The position numbers and the translations under genes were made by a program. Shown here piece by piece: positions 1 through 7,104 of a DNA stretch of 16,772 nucleotides. The notes beneath the pieces are model-generated. The model saw nothing but the letters and a program-made list of their open reading frames with translations, was not told where the DNA came from and did not search any database. The DNA comes from Butyrivibrio sp. (lineage in GTDB: Bacteria > Bacillota_A > Clostridia > Lachnospirales > Lachnospiraceae): contig NZ_JAILQF010000489.1 of NCBI RefSeq assembly GCF_024699075.1, forward strand, positions 1 through 16,772, given 5' to 3'. The stretch's first letter is position 1. Each line of letters opens with the position of its first letter.

Positions 1-530
1 CCACTTGTTGACGTAGCAGAATTAATCTTGGAAGCAATATCACTCATGGTATCAGTTGATTTTACAGTGATGCTTAAAACATCTGATCCATCTGTTGTTC
101 CACCCATATTGAAAGAAATCGTAGTATCTTCTGTAATACCAAGTTCTGAAGCTGTTGTATCACTTGACGCAAGATCACCATCTGTTGTATAAACTTTATT
201 TCCTGTAAGATAAGAAGCTTTTGCAAGGCTGGTAGAGCTTACTGTCGATGTAGAAAGCATTGCACTATCGCCTGTTATTACAGAAACTGCTGAGCTCGAA
301 GATGTAGAAGTCTTTTTATTATAAGCAGATGAGAAACGCATATCAGATATCTTGCCATTATAAAAAGATACTATATTCTTATTAGTAGTCTTCCATGTAT
401 CCTGCTTCCATGATAATCTTGTCTGTCCACTTGTCTGCTTATCTACTCTATCCTGATAAGTTTGTGTAAGAGCAGTTATCAAAGATTCCGTATCAAGGCC
501 GGAATTAAGGCCTGTAATTCTGTTAGTCAT
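1..530 (-). CDS. fliD: Flagellar hook-associated protein 2 (filament cap), N-terminal part, cut by window edge
   Basis: FliD caps the growing flagellar filament and helps flagellin subunits fold into place outside the cell. Only the first 176 codons are present; the frame is open to base 1. The protein starts MTNRITGLNSGLDTESLI, and the GLxSGLDTxSLI stretch at residues 7-18 is the usual FliD N-terminal signature. It is followed by a Ser/Thr-rich segment typical of the FliD/HAP2 N-domain. The ATG at 530 is chosen because a GAGG Shine-Dalgarno sequence (535-538) lies just upstream; the ATG at 540 is in another frame. It lies 74 bases downstream of flaG, the usual flaG-fliD order in Firmicutes, so the two are probably co-transcribed. 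A hairpin sits immediately before the ribosome binding site. Identity is confident; the C-terminus cannot be judged. Confidence 0.9.
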   Translation of the reverse strand, partial: MTNRITGLNSGLDTESLITALTQTYQDRVDKQTSGQTRLSWKQDTWKTTNKNIVSFYNGKISDMRFSSAYNKKTSTSSSSAVSVITGDSAMLSTSTVSSTSLAKASYLTGNKVYTTDGDLASSDTTASELGITEDTTISFNMGGTTDGSDVLSITVKSTDTMSDIASKINSATSTS

Positions 531-540
531 AAAACCTCAT

Positions 541-577
541 TCCCGGATGAAGTCCTTTTCATCCATAAAAACCGGGA
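541..577 (-). promoter_or_regulatory. Hairpin directly upstream of the fliD ribosome binding site
   Basis: On the minus strand two nested, mutually exclusive stems can form: an outer TCCCGG/CCGGGA pair (541-546 with 572-577) and an inner GGATGAA/TTCATCC pair (545-551 with 558-564). The structure ends three bases before the fliD GAGG sequence. It has no T-run, so it is not an ordinary terminator. The position suggests an effect on fliD translation or on mRNA processing between flaG and fliD; this is inference. The same stretch holds a nine-codon frame, ATG at 566 to TGA at 537, coding MDEKDFIRE, whose stop overlaps the fliD Shine-Dalgarno; no good ribosome binding site precedes it. Confidence 0.35.
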
Positions 578-604
578 TTGTACTTCTATTTATATATCGG
601 ACAT

Positions 605-1096
605 TTACTTTCTTTCATCAACCATGATACCTGCAAGTTCCCAAGCTTTTGCAATCATATCAAGAGTCTTGTCCGGTGGAAATTCCTTAACAACTTCCTT
701 GGTCTCTCTGTCTACAATCTTTATTGTTACACGATTAGTCTTTTCGTGGAATCCAAAGACAGCCTCAGTATTAGCTGTCATCTTCTGATTGATATTAGCT
801 ATAGCTTTACTGATCTTCTCATTCTTCTTTTCATTCTGTTCATCAGCAACTTCAAGTGCATGTTGAAGCTGTGAAGCACTTCCTTCACTTTGGCTGTCAT
901 CAAAGTCATCTTCCTGGCTGTATGCAGCTACATTAGTAGTCTGCTTAACAGTTTCGACTTCCTGAGCAAGCTGATCAGCTGCATTACCTGCTGTATCAAC
1001 GGTAGCGCTTCCGTCTCTTTCTTTGTGAACAGGCTGAACCTGCTGCATCTGCTGAACCTGCATTATATTGGTCTGTTGTATCGCATTTATTGCCAT
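605..1096 (-). CDS. flaG: FlaG family flagellar protein
   Basis: FlaG is a small protein encoded beside fliD in many flagellated bacteria; in some species it affects filament length, but its biochemistry is not settled. The 163-residue product has a low-complexity, Gln-rich N-terminus with repeated VQQMQQ-like units at about residues 12-22. A conserved C-terminal domain covers about residues 105-163, with the pattern FGFHEKTNRVTIKIVDRETK followed by EVVKEFPPDKTLDMIAK and a terminal ELAGIMVDERK, a good match to the FlaG domain. The ATG at 1096 is supported by a strong GGAGGTGAT ribosome binding site at 1102-1110. It is followed by fliD on the same strand. No clear promoter was found upstream; a sigma-28-like site could not be supported. 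Confidence 0.9.
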   Translation of the reverse strand: MAINAIQQTNIMQVQQMQQVQPVHKERDGSATVDTAGNAADQLAQEVETVKQTTNVAAYSQEDDFDDSQSEGSASQLQHALEVADEQNEKKNEKISKAIANINQKMTANTEAVFGFHEKTNRVTIKIVDRETKEVVKEFPPDKTLDMIAKAWELAGIMVDERK

Positions 1097-1102
1097 GATT
1101 TA

Positions 1103-1186
1103 TCACCTCCATGTGTGACAGATTACGAGCTGCTCAAAAGCTTCCTTGATAGCAGCTTCACTGGAAACATCCATGTCTCCACTCAT
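1103..1186 (-). CDS. Possible 27-codon leader ORF ending inside the flaG ribosome binding site
   Basis: A 27-codon frame starts at ATG 1186 (MSGDMDVSSEAAIKEAF, then a short tail ending HTWR) and stops with TGA at 1103-1105. That TGA lies within the GGAGGTGA ribosome binding site of flaG, the arrangement expected for translational coupling. The middle part could form an amphipathic helix. Against it, no Shine-Dalgarno sequence is seen before the ATG (the upstream bases are ACAGATTTTAG), and a frame this short can occur by chance. I recognise no family. It may be a leader peptide, the remnant of a lost gene, or nothing. Confidence 0.2.
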   Translation of the reverse strand: MSGDMDVSSEAAIKEAFEQLVICHTWR

Positions 1187-1446
1187 AATCTAAAATCTGT
1201 AATTAGTGGTACATATATAAACAAGCTTTGAACATAATCTATCAGTTATATGTTCGTGCTTGGTTTTAAGGGTGTAAATGCTTTGGATTTCTGCGTAATC
1301 CAAAAAGCCATAAAAGACAGCATAAATAAACACTTTTTGTCTTCTATGGCTTATATCGGTTAAAATCATTAAATGCTTAAATAAAATTATAATAAATTTT
1401 TTATGTGATAATTTGTGCACTATAATTTATAAGCTATCGGAGCATT
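1187..1446. other. AT-rich spacer between the phosphotransferase gene and flaG
   Basis: With 1097-1186 this makes a 350-base gap without a recognised gene. It holds the double hairpin at 1282-1352 and otherwise AT-rich sequence. A 76-codon minus-strand frame (1190-1420) crosses both hairpins, has no recognisable domain and is not credited. A TAAA box and a GATAG box on the minus strand near 1236-1271 resemble a sigma-28 site but are spaced about 18 rather than 15 bases apart, so no flagellar promoter is claimed. Confidence 0.5.
1282..1352 (-). terminator. Double hairpin, probable terminator of the polyphosphate:AMP phosphotransferase gene
   Basis: On the minus strand AAGCCATAGAAGACA (1352-1338) pairs with TGTCTTTTATGGCTT (1319-1305), a 15-bp stem with a single G-U pair and an 18-base loop, followed by a T-run (1306-1302). 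The T-run itself starts a second stem, TTTGGATT (1304-1297) with AATCCAAA (1289-1282), with a 7-base loop. The first hairpin lies about 95 bases past the stop at 1447 and reads in the direction of that gene. Because the T-run is shared with the second stem, the two compete, which might allow read-through towards flaG-fliD. Confidence 0.55.
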
Positions 1447-2919
1447 TTATAACCTCTTCTTGATCTGCTCTATCACGATTTTCAGGGCCTTGATCCTTGC
1501 ATACTTTTTATCAACAGATTCAAGTACATACCAGGGTGCAAAAGTTGTACTTGTCTTTTCGATCATTTCGTCTATGGCAGTCTCATAAAGGTCCCACTTT
1601 TCGCGGTTTCTCCAGTCTTCGTCTGTTATCTTCCACTGCTTTTCAGGTGTGTTCTGTCTGTCGGTAAAGCGCTTTAGCTGGGTATCTTTATCGATCTGAA
1701 CCCAGAACTTAACGATGACTGCACCAAAGTCGTAGAGCTCTTTTTCAAACTCATTTATTTCATTATAAGCTCTCTGCCAGTCATTCTCTGAGCAGAATCC
1801 TTCAAGCCTTTCTACCATAACTCTTCCATACCAGGTTCTATCGAAAATAGTGATGTGACCTGTCTTAGGAAGTCTTGTCCAGAATCTCCATAGATAGTGT
1901 CTTGCTTTCTCATGAGGTTCAGGGCTTGCTATAGGTTCAACAACGTAGTCTCTTGGATCAAGAGCTTCAGCTATTCGCTTTATATTGCCGCCTTTTCCTG
2001 CTGCATCCCAGCCTTCATAAGCTATAATTACAGGGACTTTCTTCCTGTATACTTTATTACAGAGATCCCTTAATTCCTTTTGAAGCTTATCAAGTTCTAT
2101 GTCATATTCTTCATCTGTAAGAGTCTTATCTTCAAGTGTTATATCAGACAGCTTACTGACTTTTTCCATAGGGAAGGTATTCTGAAGGATCGGAACATTC
2201 ATCTTCCTGTTGGTAAGAGCAACATCTATTCCCTGATTCAAATATTTTAATACTTCAAGTTCTGCAACCTTTTTGTCTTTAGCATCGATTATGTACCAGG
2301 GAGTTCTGGACTCATTGGTGTCATCAAGATACTTTTCAAATACGTCAAGGCATTTATCATAGTTTTTATTTTGCTTTAGATCTTCCTTATCAACTCTCCA
2401 CTTTGTATCTTTAGAGCTTTCAAGATTTTCAAGACGTTTTTTCTGCTCTTTTTGAGAGATGTGGAAGAAGAATTTGAGCACAAGATATCCATTATCAACG
2501 AGCTGGCGCTCGATCACATTGATTGAATGTACCTTCTTTTGATATTCTTCTTCATCAAGCTTTCCTTCTATTACGCTATTTACAATTTCATTCATCCAGC
2601 AGGTGTCATAGAATCTGAACTTACCTGCTTCAGGGATCTCCTTGATATATCTGTAAAGGAAGGGATACCTTCTCTCTTCATCACTTGGCTGCCTGTCCAT
2701 TGTTGCAACCTTAAAAAATCTGGGATCGATATTTCTTATAACCTTGCCTATAAGTGCTCCCTTTCCGGCAGCATTCCAGCCTTCAAATATTACCATGACA
2801 GGAAGTCCGGCTTCTTTGATCTTCATCTGCAGGGCAGACAGATGAGCCCGCTCTTCTTTGATCCTTGTTTTAAGTTCTTCATCTTCGGGGTATTCATGCT
2901 TGACGAAATCTTTTAACAT
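1447..2919 (-). CDS. pap: Polyphosphate:AMP phosphotransferase, two-domain PPK2 family
   Basis: The family uses inorganic polyphosphate to phosphorylate nucleotides; two-domain (class II) members mainly convert AMP to ADP in the cytosol. The 490-residue protein carries two PPK2 domains in tandem. The first, about residues 12-250, has the Walker A motif GWNAAGKG at 47-54, then RQPSDEERRYPFLYRY and FYDTCW. The second, about 265-490, has GWDAAGKGG at 303-311, a PEPHEKARHYLWRFW lid-like stretch and FDRTWYGR near 357. In domain 1 the FDRTWYGR motif is degraded to FYDTCWMN, so the C-terminal half is the likelier main catalytic domain. The frame could start at 2979, but the ATG at 2919 is chosen because AGGAG (2928-2932) lies 8 bases upstream and the protein then begins MLKDFVKHEY. 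It is a single-gene unit, divergent from the glycosyltransferase gene. Confidence 0.92.
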   Translation of the reverse strand: MLKDFVKHEYPEDEELKTRIKEERAHLSALQMKIKEAGLPVMVIFEGWNAAGKGALIGKVIRNIDPRFFKVATMDRQPSDEERRYPFLYRYIKEIPEAGKFRFYDTCWMNEIVNSVIEGKLDEEEYQKKVHSINVIERQLVDNGYLVLKFFFHISQKEQKKRLENLESSKDTKWRVDKEDLKQNKNYDKCLDVFEKYLDDTNESRTPWYIIDAKDKKVAELEVLKYLNQGIDVALTNRKMNVPILQNTFPMEKVSKLSDITLEDKTLTDEEYDIELDKLQKELRDLCNKVYRKKVPVIIAYEGWDAAGKGGNIKRIAEALDPRDYVVEPIASPEPHEKARHYLWRFWTRLPKTGHITIFDRTWYGRVMVERLEGFCSENDWQRAYNEINEFEKELYDFGAVIVKFWVQIDKDTQLKRFTDRQNTPEKQWKITDEDWRNREKWDLYETAIDEMIEKTSTTFAPWYVLESVDKKYARIKALKIVIEQIKKRL

Positions 2920-3303
2920 AGCGTTTTCTCCTATTATTAAGCTATTGACAGCTACAGGTGAGACTATTATACGCAGCATAGATACTTTATTACGAATTAT
3001 GATATTCGTTTTATAGATTACATGTTTAATTATACATCATTTAAGCTTTTCTAGATATTTATCTATAACTTTTGCCTAATAAATATCAACAAAAGCAAAA
3101 TTACATTCAAACAAACGTCCCATCTTTGACGAATATGTGTTAAAATATTACTGAATATTTCCAAAATTTTATATATTTTCGAAATTGTTTTTCTATATAA
3201 TTGATATACTTAAGATCCAAGGGGGTTGGACCTTATAGGTTAATCATTAAAGAAGGTATTTGGTAGCATAAGTTATTGACAGCATCTTAGTGGGGGACAG
3301 CGT
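2920..3303. other. Divergent spacer with candidate promoters and inverted repeats
   Basis: A 384-base AT-rich region lies between the divergent phosphotransferase and glycosyltransferase starts. On the minus strand there are two TATAAT boxes (2966-2971 and 3029-3034), neither with a convincing -35 box, as candidate phosphotransferase promoters. A perfect ACGAAT/ATTCGT inverted repeat (2992-2997 and 3004-3009) lies just upstream of the first, where a repressor could bind. On the plus strand a TATAAT at 3196-3201 and a TATACT at 3205-3210 are candidate -10 boxes for the glycosyltransferase, followed by an imperfect palindrome at 3211-3235. The long leader from about 3215 to 3303 matches no riboswitch that I can recognise, including the c-di-GMP classes. 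Confidence 0.45.
3211..3235 (+). promoter_or_regulatory. Palindrome with a five-G loop in the glycosyltransferase leader
   Basis: TAAGATCCAA (3211-3220) and TTGGACCTTA (3226-3235) are inverted copies with one mismatch, separated by GGGGG. It lies immediately after the candidate -10 boxes, so it would be at the very 5' end of the transcript or act as an operator across the start site. Function unknown. Confidence 0.35.
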
Positions 3304-4905
3304 ATGAACGGCATCTCAATTCTTCTTAAATGGCCAAGTGGCAAAACTTTAGATATCGAGGAGTATAGAAATTCTCTTCGTCTTATTTGTGATCTTCCGC
3401 AGATTACTGACGTTATTGATCATATCGAAGACGATACTCATCCTGAAAATGATCTTCTCATACTTGATCCGGATATCATTTTAGAGCCTGCGACATTGTT
3501 AAGGCTTCAGAAAACTCTGTACTCGTCTTATTTTATAGGGGCAGTACAGCCTCAGACCAATTATGTTATGCGCTCACTAGAGAGTTATCCTTCTAACAAG
3601 ATTTTCGCCGAATGCGCAGAATATTCAGGTCTTCTTAGCTTTTCAGAAAAAGATAGTCTCTATAATGAACGCTTCTTCCATGATTATTGTGTGCTTATAA
3701 GAGGATCTCTTCGCAATAAGCTCTTTGGCACAGCTCTTGGTATATGCACAAAGCTTCGTTCTGGCCTATATCAGGGCGCCGATCTTGCGCTTTCAATTCA
3801 GCGTTTTGGCTATACCTGTGTCACTAGTAAGAACTGTTTTTTCTTCAGGGGTAAAAGCTCTTCCTCTAATAATTCTGATTCTCTTAAAAATATAAGGCAT
3901 GATGAGTGCCTTTTCAGAAAGCTTGGGCGCAAGATAAACAGCGAAAGGCTTACGGTTGCAATACCTACCTGCAATAATTCGTTATCTCTTGAAAAAGTTT
4001 TGGACAGCTTAAGCCGTCAGACATGTCCTGACTTTGATGTGGTAATTCAGGATGATCATTCAGATCCTGAAGCAGCTTATATCATTGATCATTATGATAT
4101 CAGCTTTAAACGCCGTATCTCTTTTTACAAAAATCCTTTCAACGTAGGATCGGATTCTAATATTGGTATGGCGCTTTCTAATGTTAATACCACGCTTGCC
4201 TGGATCATATCTGATGAAGATGTGATCAAAAAGGATGCCGTAGAATCGATTTACAAAGCTGCCTTTTCATTCCCTGACAGCGGTATTTTGTACTTCCCTG
4301 TAGGCATCGATTATCAGAATCTAAAGCTTCTTCCAATGCAGACTTTCTATTCTCTTAAGCATTTCATAAGCTTTTTTACAGCTATGTCCGCGGAAAGAAA
4401 TGAATCTATTGGTGATAGTCTTTTATATCTCTCTGATAAGGTGTTTAGGATTCCGCTTCTGTCAAAGGGTATGAAGTCATTTTATAAATACTCATACTCA
4501 GAGATTCCTACTACAGCGCTTCTTCTAAAGGGGCTGGATTTTGGTATTCCATGTTCGCTTATTCCAAAGAGCATTATAGCTTCAAGCAGTGAACTAAGCA
4601 GAAATCTTAATCTGTACGATATAATTAATAGAATGCGCGTTCTAAGTGATCTTGATCTTACTATTACTTCCAAGCAGCGCTCAGATCTATTTGCAATGAT
4701 ATATACGCACTACAAGAAGGCTATGCAAGAATATCTGTCTGACGATTATAATCCTGACGATCATTATCTTGAGACTATTTTCATATCAATATACAGATAT
4801 ATTCTGCCGGAAACTAATAAACAGATAGTTAATGATGTAATTAAGCTGTGCAAGGCACCTGATATCTCTCAAAGCTTTAAAAGTCAGGCGGATGCAGCTA
4901 ATTAG
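3304..4905 (+). CDS. Glycosyltransferase family 2 protein with a truncated second GT-A-like domain at the N-terminus
   Basis: The C-terminal part is a recognisable GT2 (GT-A fold) domain: AIPTCNN at about 219-225 in the first strand, QDDHSDP at 249-255 for nucleotide binding, NPFNVGSDSNIG, and ISDED at 302-306 as the likely metal-binding acidic motif. The first ~200 residues look like the second half of another GT2 domain: LLILDPD with a DxD at 55-57, FIGAVQPQTN, and GADLALSIQRFGY at 158-170, but the N-terminal nucleotide-binding strand is missing. So 533 residues make one apparently complete and one incomplete domain. There is no signal peptide or membrane segment, so it is cytosolic. ATG 3304 has a GGGGGA site at 3292-3297. 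Sugar and acceptor are unknown. Nearness to flaG-fliD allows a flagellar or surface glycosylation role, but that is inference. A fossil of its own 3' end follows. Confidence 0.82.
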   Translation: MNGISILLKWPSGKTLDIEEYRNSLRLICDLPQITDVIDHIEDDTHPENDLLILDPDIILEPATLLRLQKTLYSSYFIGAVQPQTNYVMRSLESYPSNKIFAECAEYSGLLSFSEKDSLYNERFFHDYCVLIRGSLRNKLFGTALGICTKLRSGLYQGADLALSIQRFGYTCVTSKNCFFFRGKSSSSNNSDSLKNIRHDECLFRKLGRKINSERLTVAIPTCNNSLSLEKVLDSLSRQTCPDFDVVIQDDHSDPEAAYIIDHYDISFKRRISFYKNPFNVGSDSNIGMALSNVNTTLAWIISDEDVIKKDAVESIYKAAFSFPDSGILYFPVGIDYQNLKLLPMQTFYSLKHFISFFTAMSAERNESIGDSLLYLSDKVFRIPLLSKGMKSFYKYSYSEIPTTALLLKGLDFGIPCSLIPKSIIASSSELSRNLNLYDIINRMRVLSDLDLTITSKQRSDLFAMIYTHYKKAMQEYLSDDYNPDDHYLETIFISIYRYILPETNKQIVNDVIKLCKAPDISQSFKSQADAAN

Positions 4906-4929
4906 GTAAGGACGTCATAAGATTCCTCA

Positions 4930-5020
4930 ACTTCCAAGCAGTGCTCAGATCTATCTGCAATGATCTATACTCATTATAAAAATACTATGCATGAATATCT
5001 ATCCGATGATTATAATCTGT
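4930..5020 (+). pseudogene. Remnant of the 3' end of a second copy of the upstream glycosyltransferase
   Basis: Bases 4930-5017 align without gaps to 4666-4753 inside the glycosyltransferase gene, with 13 differences in 88 bases by my count. Read in the matching frame the fragment codes TSKQCSDLSAMIYTHYKN and continues through EYLSDDYNL to a TAA stop at about 5018-5020; the parent has TSKQRSDLFAMIYTHYKK and SDDYNPD. Eight of the 13 changes are silent and ten fall at third codon positions, so the copy diverged while it was still being translated. It has no start codon or ribosome binding site. The simplest reading is that two tandem paralogues once stood here and that deletion left only the tail of the second. 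Confidence 0.75.
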
Positions 5021-5053
5021 AAAAAGGGAGCAACTCATTGTTGCTCCCTTTTT
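5021..5053. terminator. Bidirectional terminator between the converging glycosyltransferase and RloB genes
   Basis: A perfect 14-bp stem, AAAAAGGGAGCAAC (5021-5034) with GTTGCTCCCTTTTT (5040-5053), has a five-base loop. The A-run on one side and T-run on the other make it a good intrinsic terminator in both directions. It directly follows the fossil tail on the plus strand and touches the rloB stop codon (5053-5055) on the minus strand. Confidence 0.88.
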
Positions 5054-5751
5054 CAAGAAAAATTCTTCTGTACATCTTCCGGTAAATACTTTGCTAGCTC
5101 TTCGACCAGTTCATATACTTTAGTTCCCGGTGCAATCATTGCAGGTGTCATTCCCTGATGTTCTTTGATTATTCTTTTTGCATATCTTATCGCAAGTTTA
5201 GGATTTCCATTTTCAATAAGTATGTCAAATATATTCTCCATATTCTTAGCATACTTACCGAGACCAAGTTCATAAAACTTATTGTTCAAAAATTCGATAT
5301 ATTCAGTTCTATAGTTATTAGAAGTATAATAGGAGAAATGTAGCAAAAACCATAATTCTATACATTCATTACTCCAAGCTACATGATACTTAACTTCTTC
5401 ATTCTGAGAATTTAATGCTTCTGCTCTTTCCAGGACACCATTGAATCTTTCTGCCGGAAAACTGTCTTTGTCATAGACACACCATATCTGGCCTTTTGTA
5501 ATTCTATTTTTCTTTACATACTCTTCAGCCTGACCTATAACACGCATGGTTTCAGCACCGCATGGTTCAATCTCTATCAGCACCATATCTTTATATATAG
5601 GATTAGATTCAATATACTTTTTAAATCCATTAAAATATTGAGGTTCTGTTTGCTGGCCTTCACAGAAAATATAATACCGGAATTCTTTGCGTTCTAGATA
5701 CTCTTTCCGTCTCTTCTTTTTCCAAGCCTCCATTCCTGCTTTCTTAGGCAT
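5053..5751 (-). CDS. rloB: RloB-like protein, Toprim-type nuclease partner of an AAA ATPase (AbiL-like)
   Basis: RloB proteins are found next to RloA ATPases, and the pair resembles the lactococcal AbiL abortive-infection system. They carry a Toprim-like fold with a metal site that is thought to make them nucleases. The 232-residue product shows the family motifs: CEGQQTEPQYF at 30-40 with the conserved acidic Glu31, VYDKDSF at 92-98 with the DxD pair Asp94/Asp96, and SNECIELWFLLHF at 127-139. The N-terminus is very basic (WKKKRRK, 10-16), consistent with nucleic-acid contact. The ATG at 5751 is preferred over 5766: it overlaps the rloA stop as TAATG, with GGAG about 9 bases upstream. That junction implies translational coupling and balanced amounts of the two proteins. 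Family assignment is confident; the target and trigger are not known from sequence. Confidence 0.85.
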   Translation of the reverse strand: MPKKAGMEAWKKKRRKEYLERKEFRYYIFCEGQQTEPQYFNGFKKYIESNPIYKDMVLIEIEPCGAETMRVIGQAEEYVKKNRITKGQIWCVYDKDSFPAERFNGVLERAEALNSQNEEVKYHVAWSNECIELWFLLHFSYYTSNNYRTEYIEFLNNKFYELGLGKYAKNMENIFDILIENGNPKLAIRYAKRIIKEHQGMTPAMIAPGTKVYELVEELAKYLPEDVQKNFS

Positions 5752-6971
5752 TAGATCACACTCCAATCTATTATTTTCTTTAGATATGGATCTGCCCCGT
5801 ATTTTCCCTCAAGATACTGTTTATCGTACTTTGCATCCTTTCGCACGGATGTTCCATCTGGATTTTTAAATTCAACTAGTGAATATAGCTTTGAATTCTG
5901 CTCATTGCCTTTAGCAACAAACCATATTTCATCTCTTCTAAACACATCGCTATTCATAGTAGATAAATCATGTGATGTAAAAATAAGCTGAGCACCATAC
6001 TTATTAACTTCAAAATTGTTGTAAAGCATTATGATATGCTTAAGCAGTACAGGGTGTATCTTTGCATCTAATTCATCTATAACAAGCGTTGTTCCTTTGG
6101 TTAGGCTATCTGCTATAAATGGCAATAATCCAAATAATTTTTTAGTACCACTTGATTCTTCCTCAAGAGTTATTTCATACACATTCCCATAAACATTATG
6201 CTTGGTAAATACTTGAATATCTCCATTTTCTCGCTTCTGCACTGTAAAATCTTCAATATCCAGATCCATTTCATGTATCATATTAAGAATTAGTCCTTTA
6301 ATATCTGCAGAATTAGCTATTGCAAGCCTAAGCTCCTGCATCGGACTTCCATAATTCAAAAAACGTATTCCATTCTCAAACCAACTAATACAATCATCCA
6401 CTACTTCATTCTTCCTGTAAGTAATTCCAAGGTATGACAAAAGTGGTAGTGTGTCTGATATATCCTGACTTACTTTCAGTCTTCCAAATCCATCCCCCAT
6501 TGATATTTTTCCATCTTCTCTTTCAAAAATATCAGTGGTACGATTTGTTTCTACTTTACGCATCGATAGACTTTCATATACTATAGTTTCACCTAATACA
6601 TGAATAATATATCTATACTCTGCTTTATCCGTAAGAAAAAAAACTTCAAATTCTGTAGGACTATTCTTGCTTTCTTCATCAAAAGCAAAAGGTACTATCT
6701 CATAATTTCTGATTCTGAAGCCGTTTTGAGCATCAGCTTCAGCTGCATACAATGGTCGGAGCACTTTAAGTTCCAATGAATGCATTGCTTGTAATACATT
6801 AGACTTTCCTCCACCATTTGGTCCATATATAGCAGCAACAGGCAATATACTCTCATTGTTTTGGGCCTTAATAACACGATCTACATGCTCTGATATCGCT
6901 GCAGCCTGCATATCAAAAGTCATTTCATCCTTAATACTTTTATAATTCTTAACAGAAAACTGGCTTAACAT
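5751..6971 (-). CDS. rloA: RloA-like AAA ATPase of the SMC/ABC type (AbiL-like defence)
   Basis: This is a 406-residue ATP-binding protein of the AAA_15/AAA_21 group, relatives of the OLD, Gabija and AbiL ATPases. It begins with the usual FSVKNYKSIKDEMTFDM strand, followed by the Walker A motif GPNGGGKS at 50-57. An ABC-signature-like ESSGTKKL precedes the Walker B stretch TLVIDELDAKIHP, with Asp299 and Glu300, and a switch histidine His334 lies in FTSHDLSTM. All ATPase residues I would look for are present, so the gene appears intact. The ATG at 6971 has a GGAGG site. It is first in a two-gene unit with rloB, with its own promoter at 6994-7022, and the pair sits between two strong terminators as a compact cassette. 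In this class the ATPase usually senses a phage cue and controls the partner nuclease; for this pair that is inference. Confidence 0.85.
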   Translation of the reverse strand: MLSQFSVKNYKSIKDEMTFDMQAAAISEHVDRVIKAQNNESILPVAAIYGPNGGGKSNVLQAMHSLELKVLRPLYAAEADAQNGFRIRNYEIVPFAFDEESKNSPTEFEVFFLTDKAEYRYIIHVLGETIVYESLSMRKVETNRTTDIFEREDGKISMGDGFGRLKVSQDISDTLPLLSYLGITYRKNEVVDDCISWFENGIRFLNYGSPMQELRLAIANSADIKGLILNMIHEMDLDIEDFTVQKRENGDIQVFTKHNVYGNVYEITLEEESSGTKKLFGLLPFIADSLTKGTTLVIDELDAKIHPVLLKHIIMLYNNFEVNKYGAQLIFTSHDLSTMNSDVFRRDEIWFVAKGNEQNSKLYSLVEFKNPDGTSVRKDAKYDKQYLEGKYGADPYLKKIIDWSVI

Positions 6972-6993
6972 AAAAAACCTCCAATCTAAAATT

Positions 6994-7022
6994 AGTATAT
7001 GCCTTGTTTTGGGTTTTGTAAA
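6994..7022 (-). promoter_or_regulatory. Promoter of the rloA-rloB pair
   Basis: On the minus strand TTTACA (7022-7017) and TATACT (6999-6994) are separated by exactly 17 bases and each matches the sigma-A consensus in five of six positions. Transcription would begin near 6987, giving a short leader of about 15 bases before the rloA ATG, so little room is left for leader-based control. Confidence 0.7.
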
Positions 7023-7104
7023 TGATATATGTGATTTTTTCTCATATATTATATTGTAATCCTCCTTTTGGATCCTTATGATTATATTATCTGTAAAAAG
7101 ATAG

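Noticed and set aside
1200..1275. Possible sigma-28 (flagellar) promoter for flaG
   Set aside because: TAAA and GATAG boxes are present on the minus strand, but the spacing is about 18 bases instead of 15 and the -10 match is partial.
1190..1420. 76-codon minus-strand frame upstream of flaG
   Set aside because: It runs through both hairpins, lacks a ribosome binding site and has no recognisable domain; its composition looks like translated AT-rich spacer.
3211..3303. c-di-GMP or other riboswitch before the glycosyltransferase
   Set aside because: The long leader and c-di-GMP theme invited a check, but the conserved core sequences of the c-di-GMP riboswitch classes are not present as far as I can read.
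7023..7104. Small frame with a GGAGG site upstream of rloA
   Set aside because: The GGAGG lies about 15 bases from the ATG, too far for good initiation, and the 17-codon frame runs through the rloA promoter.
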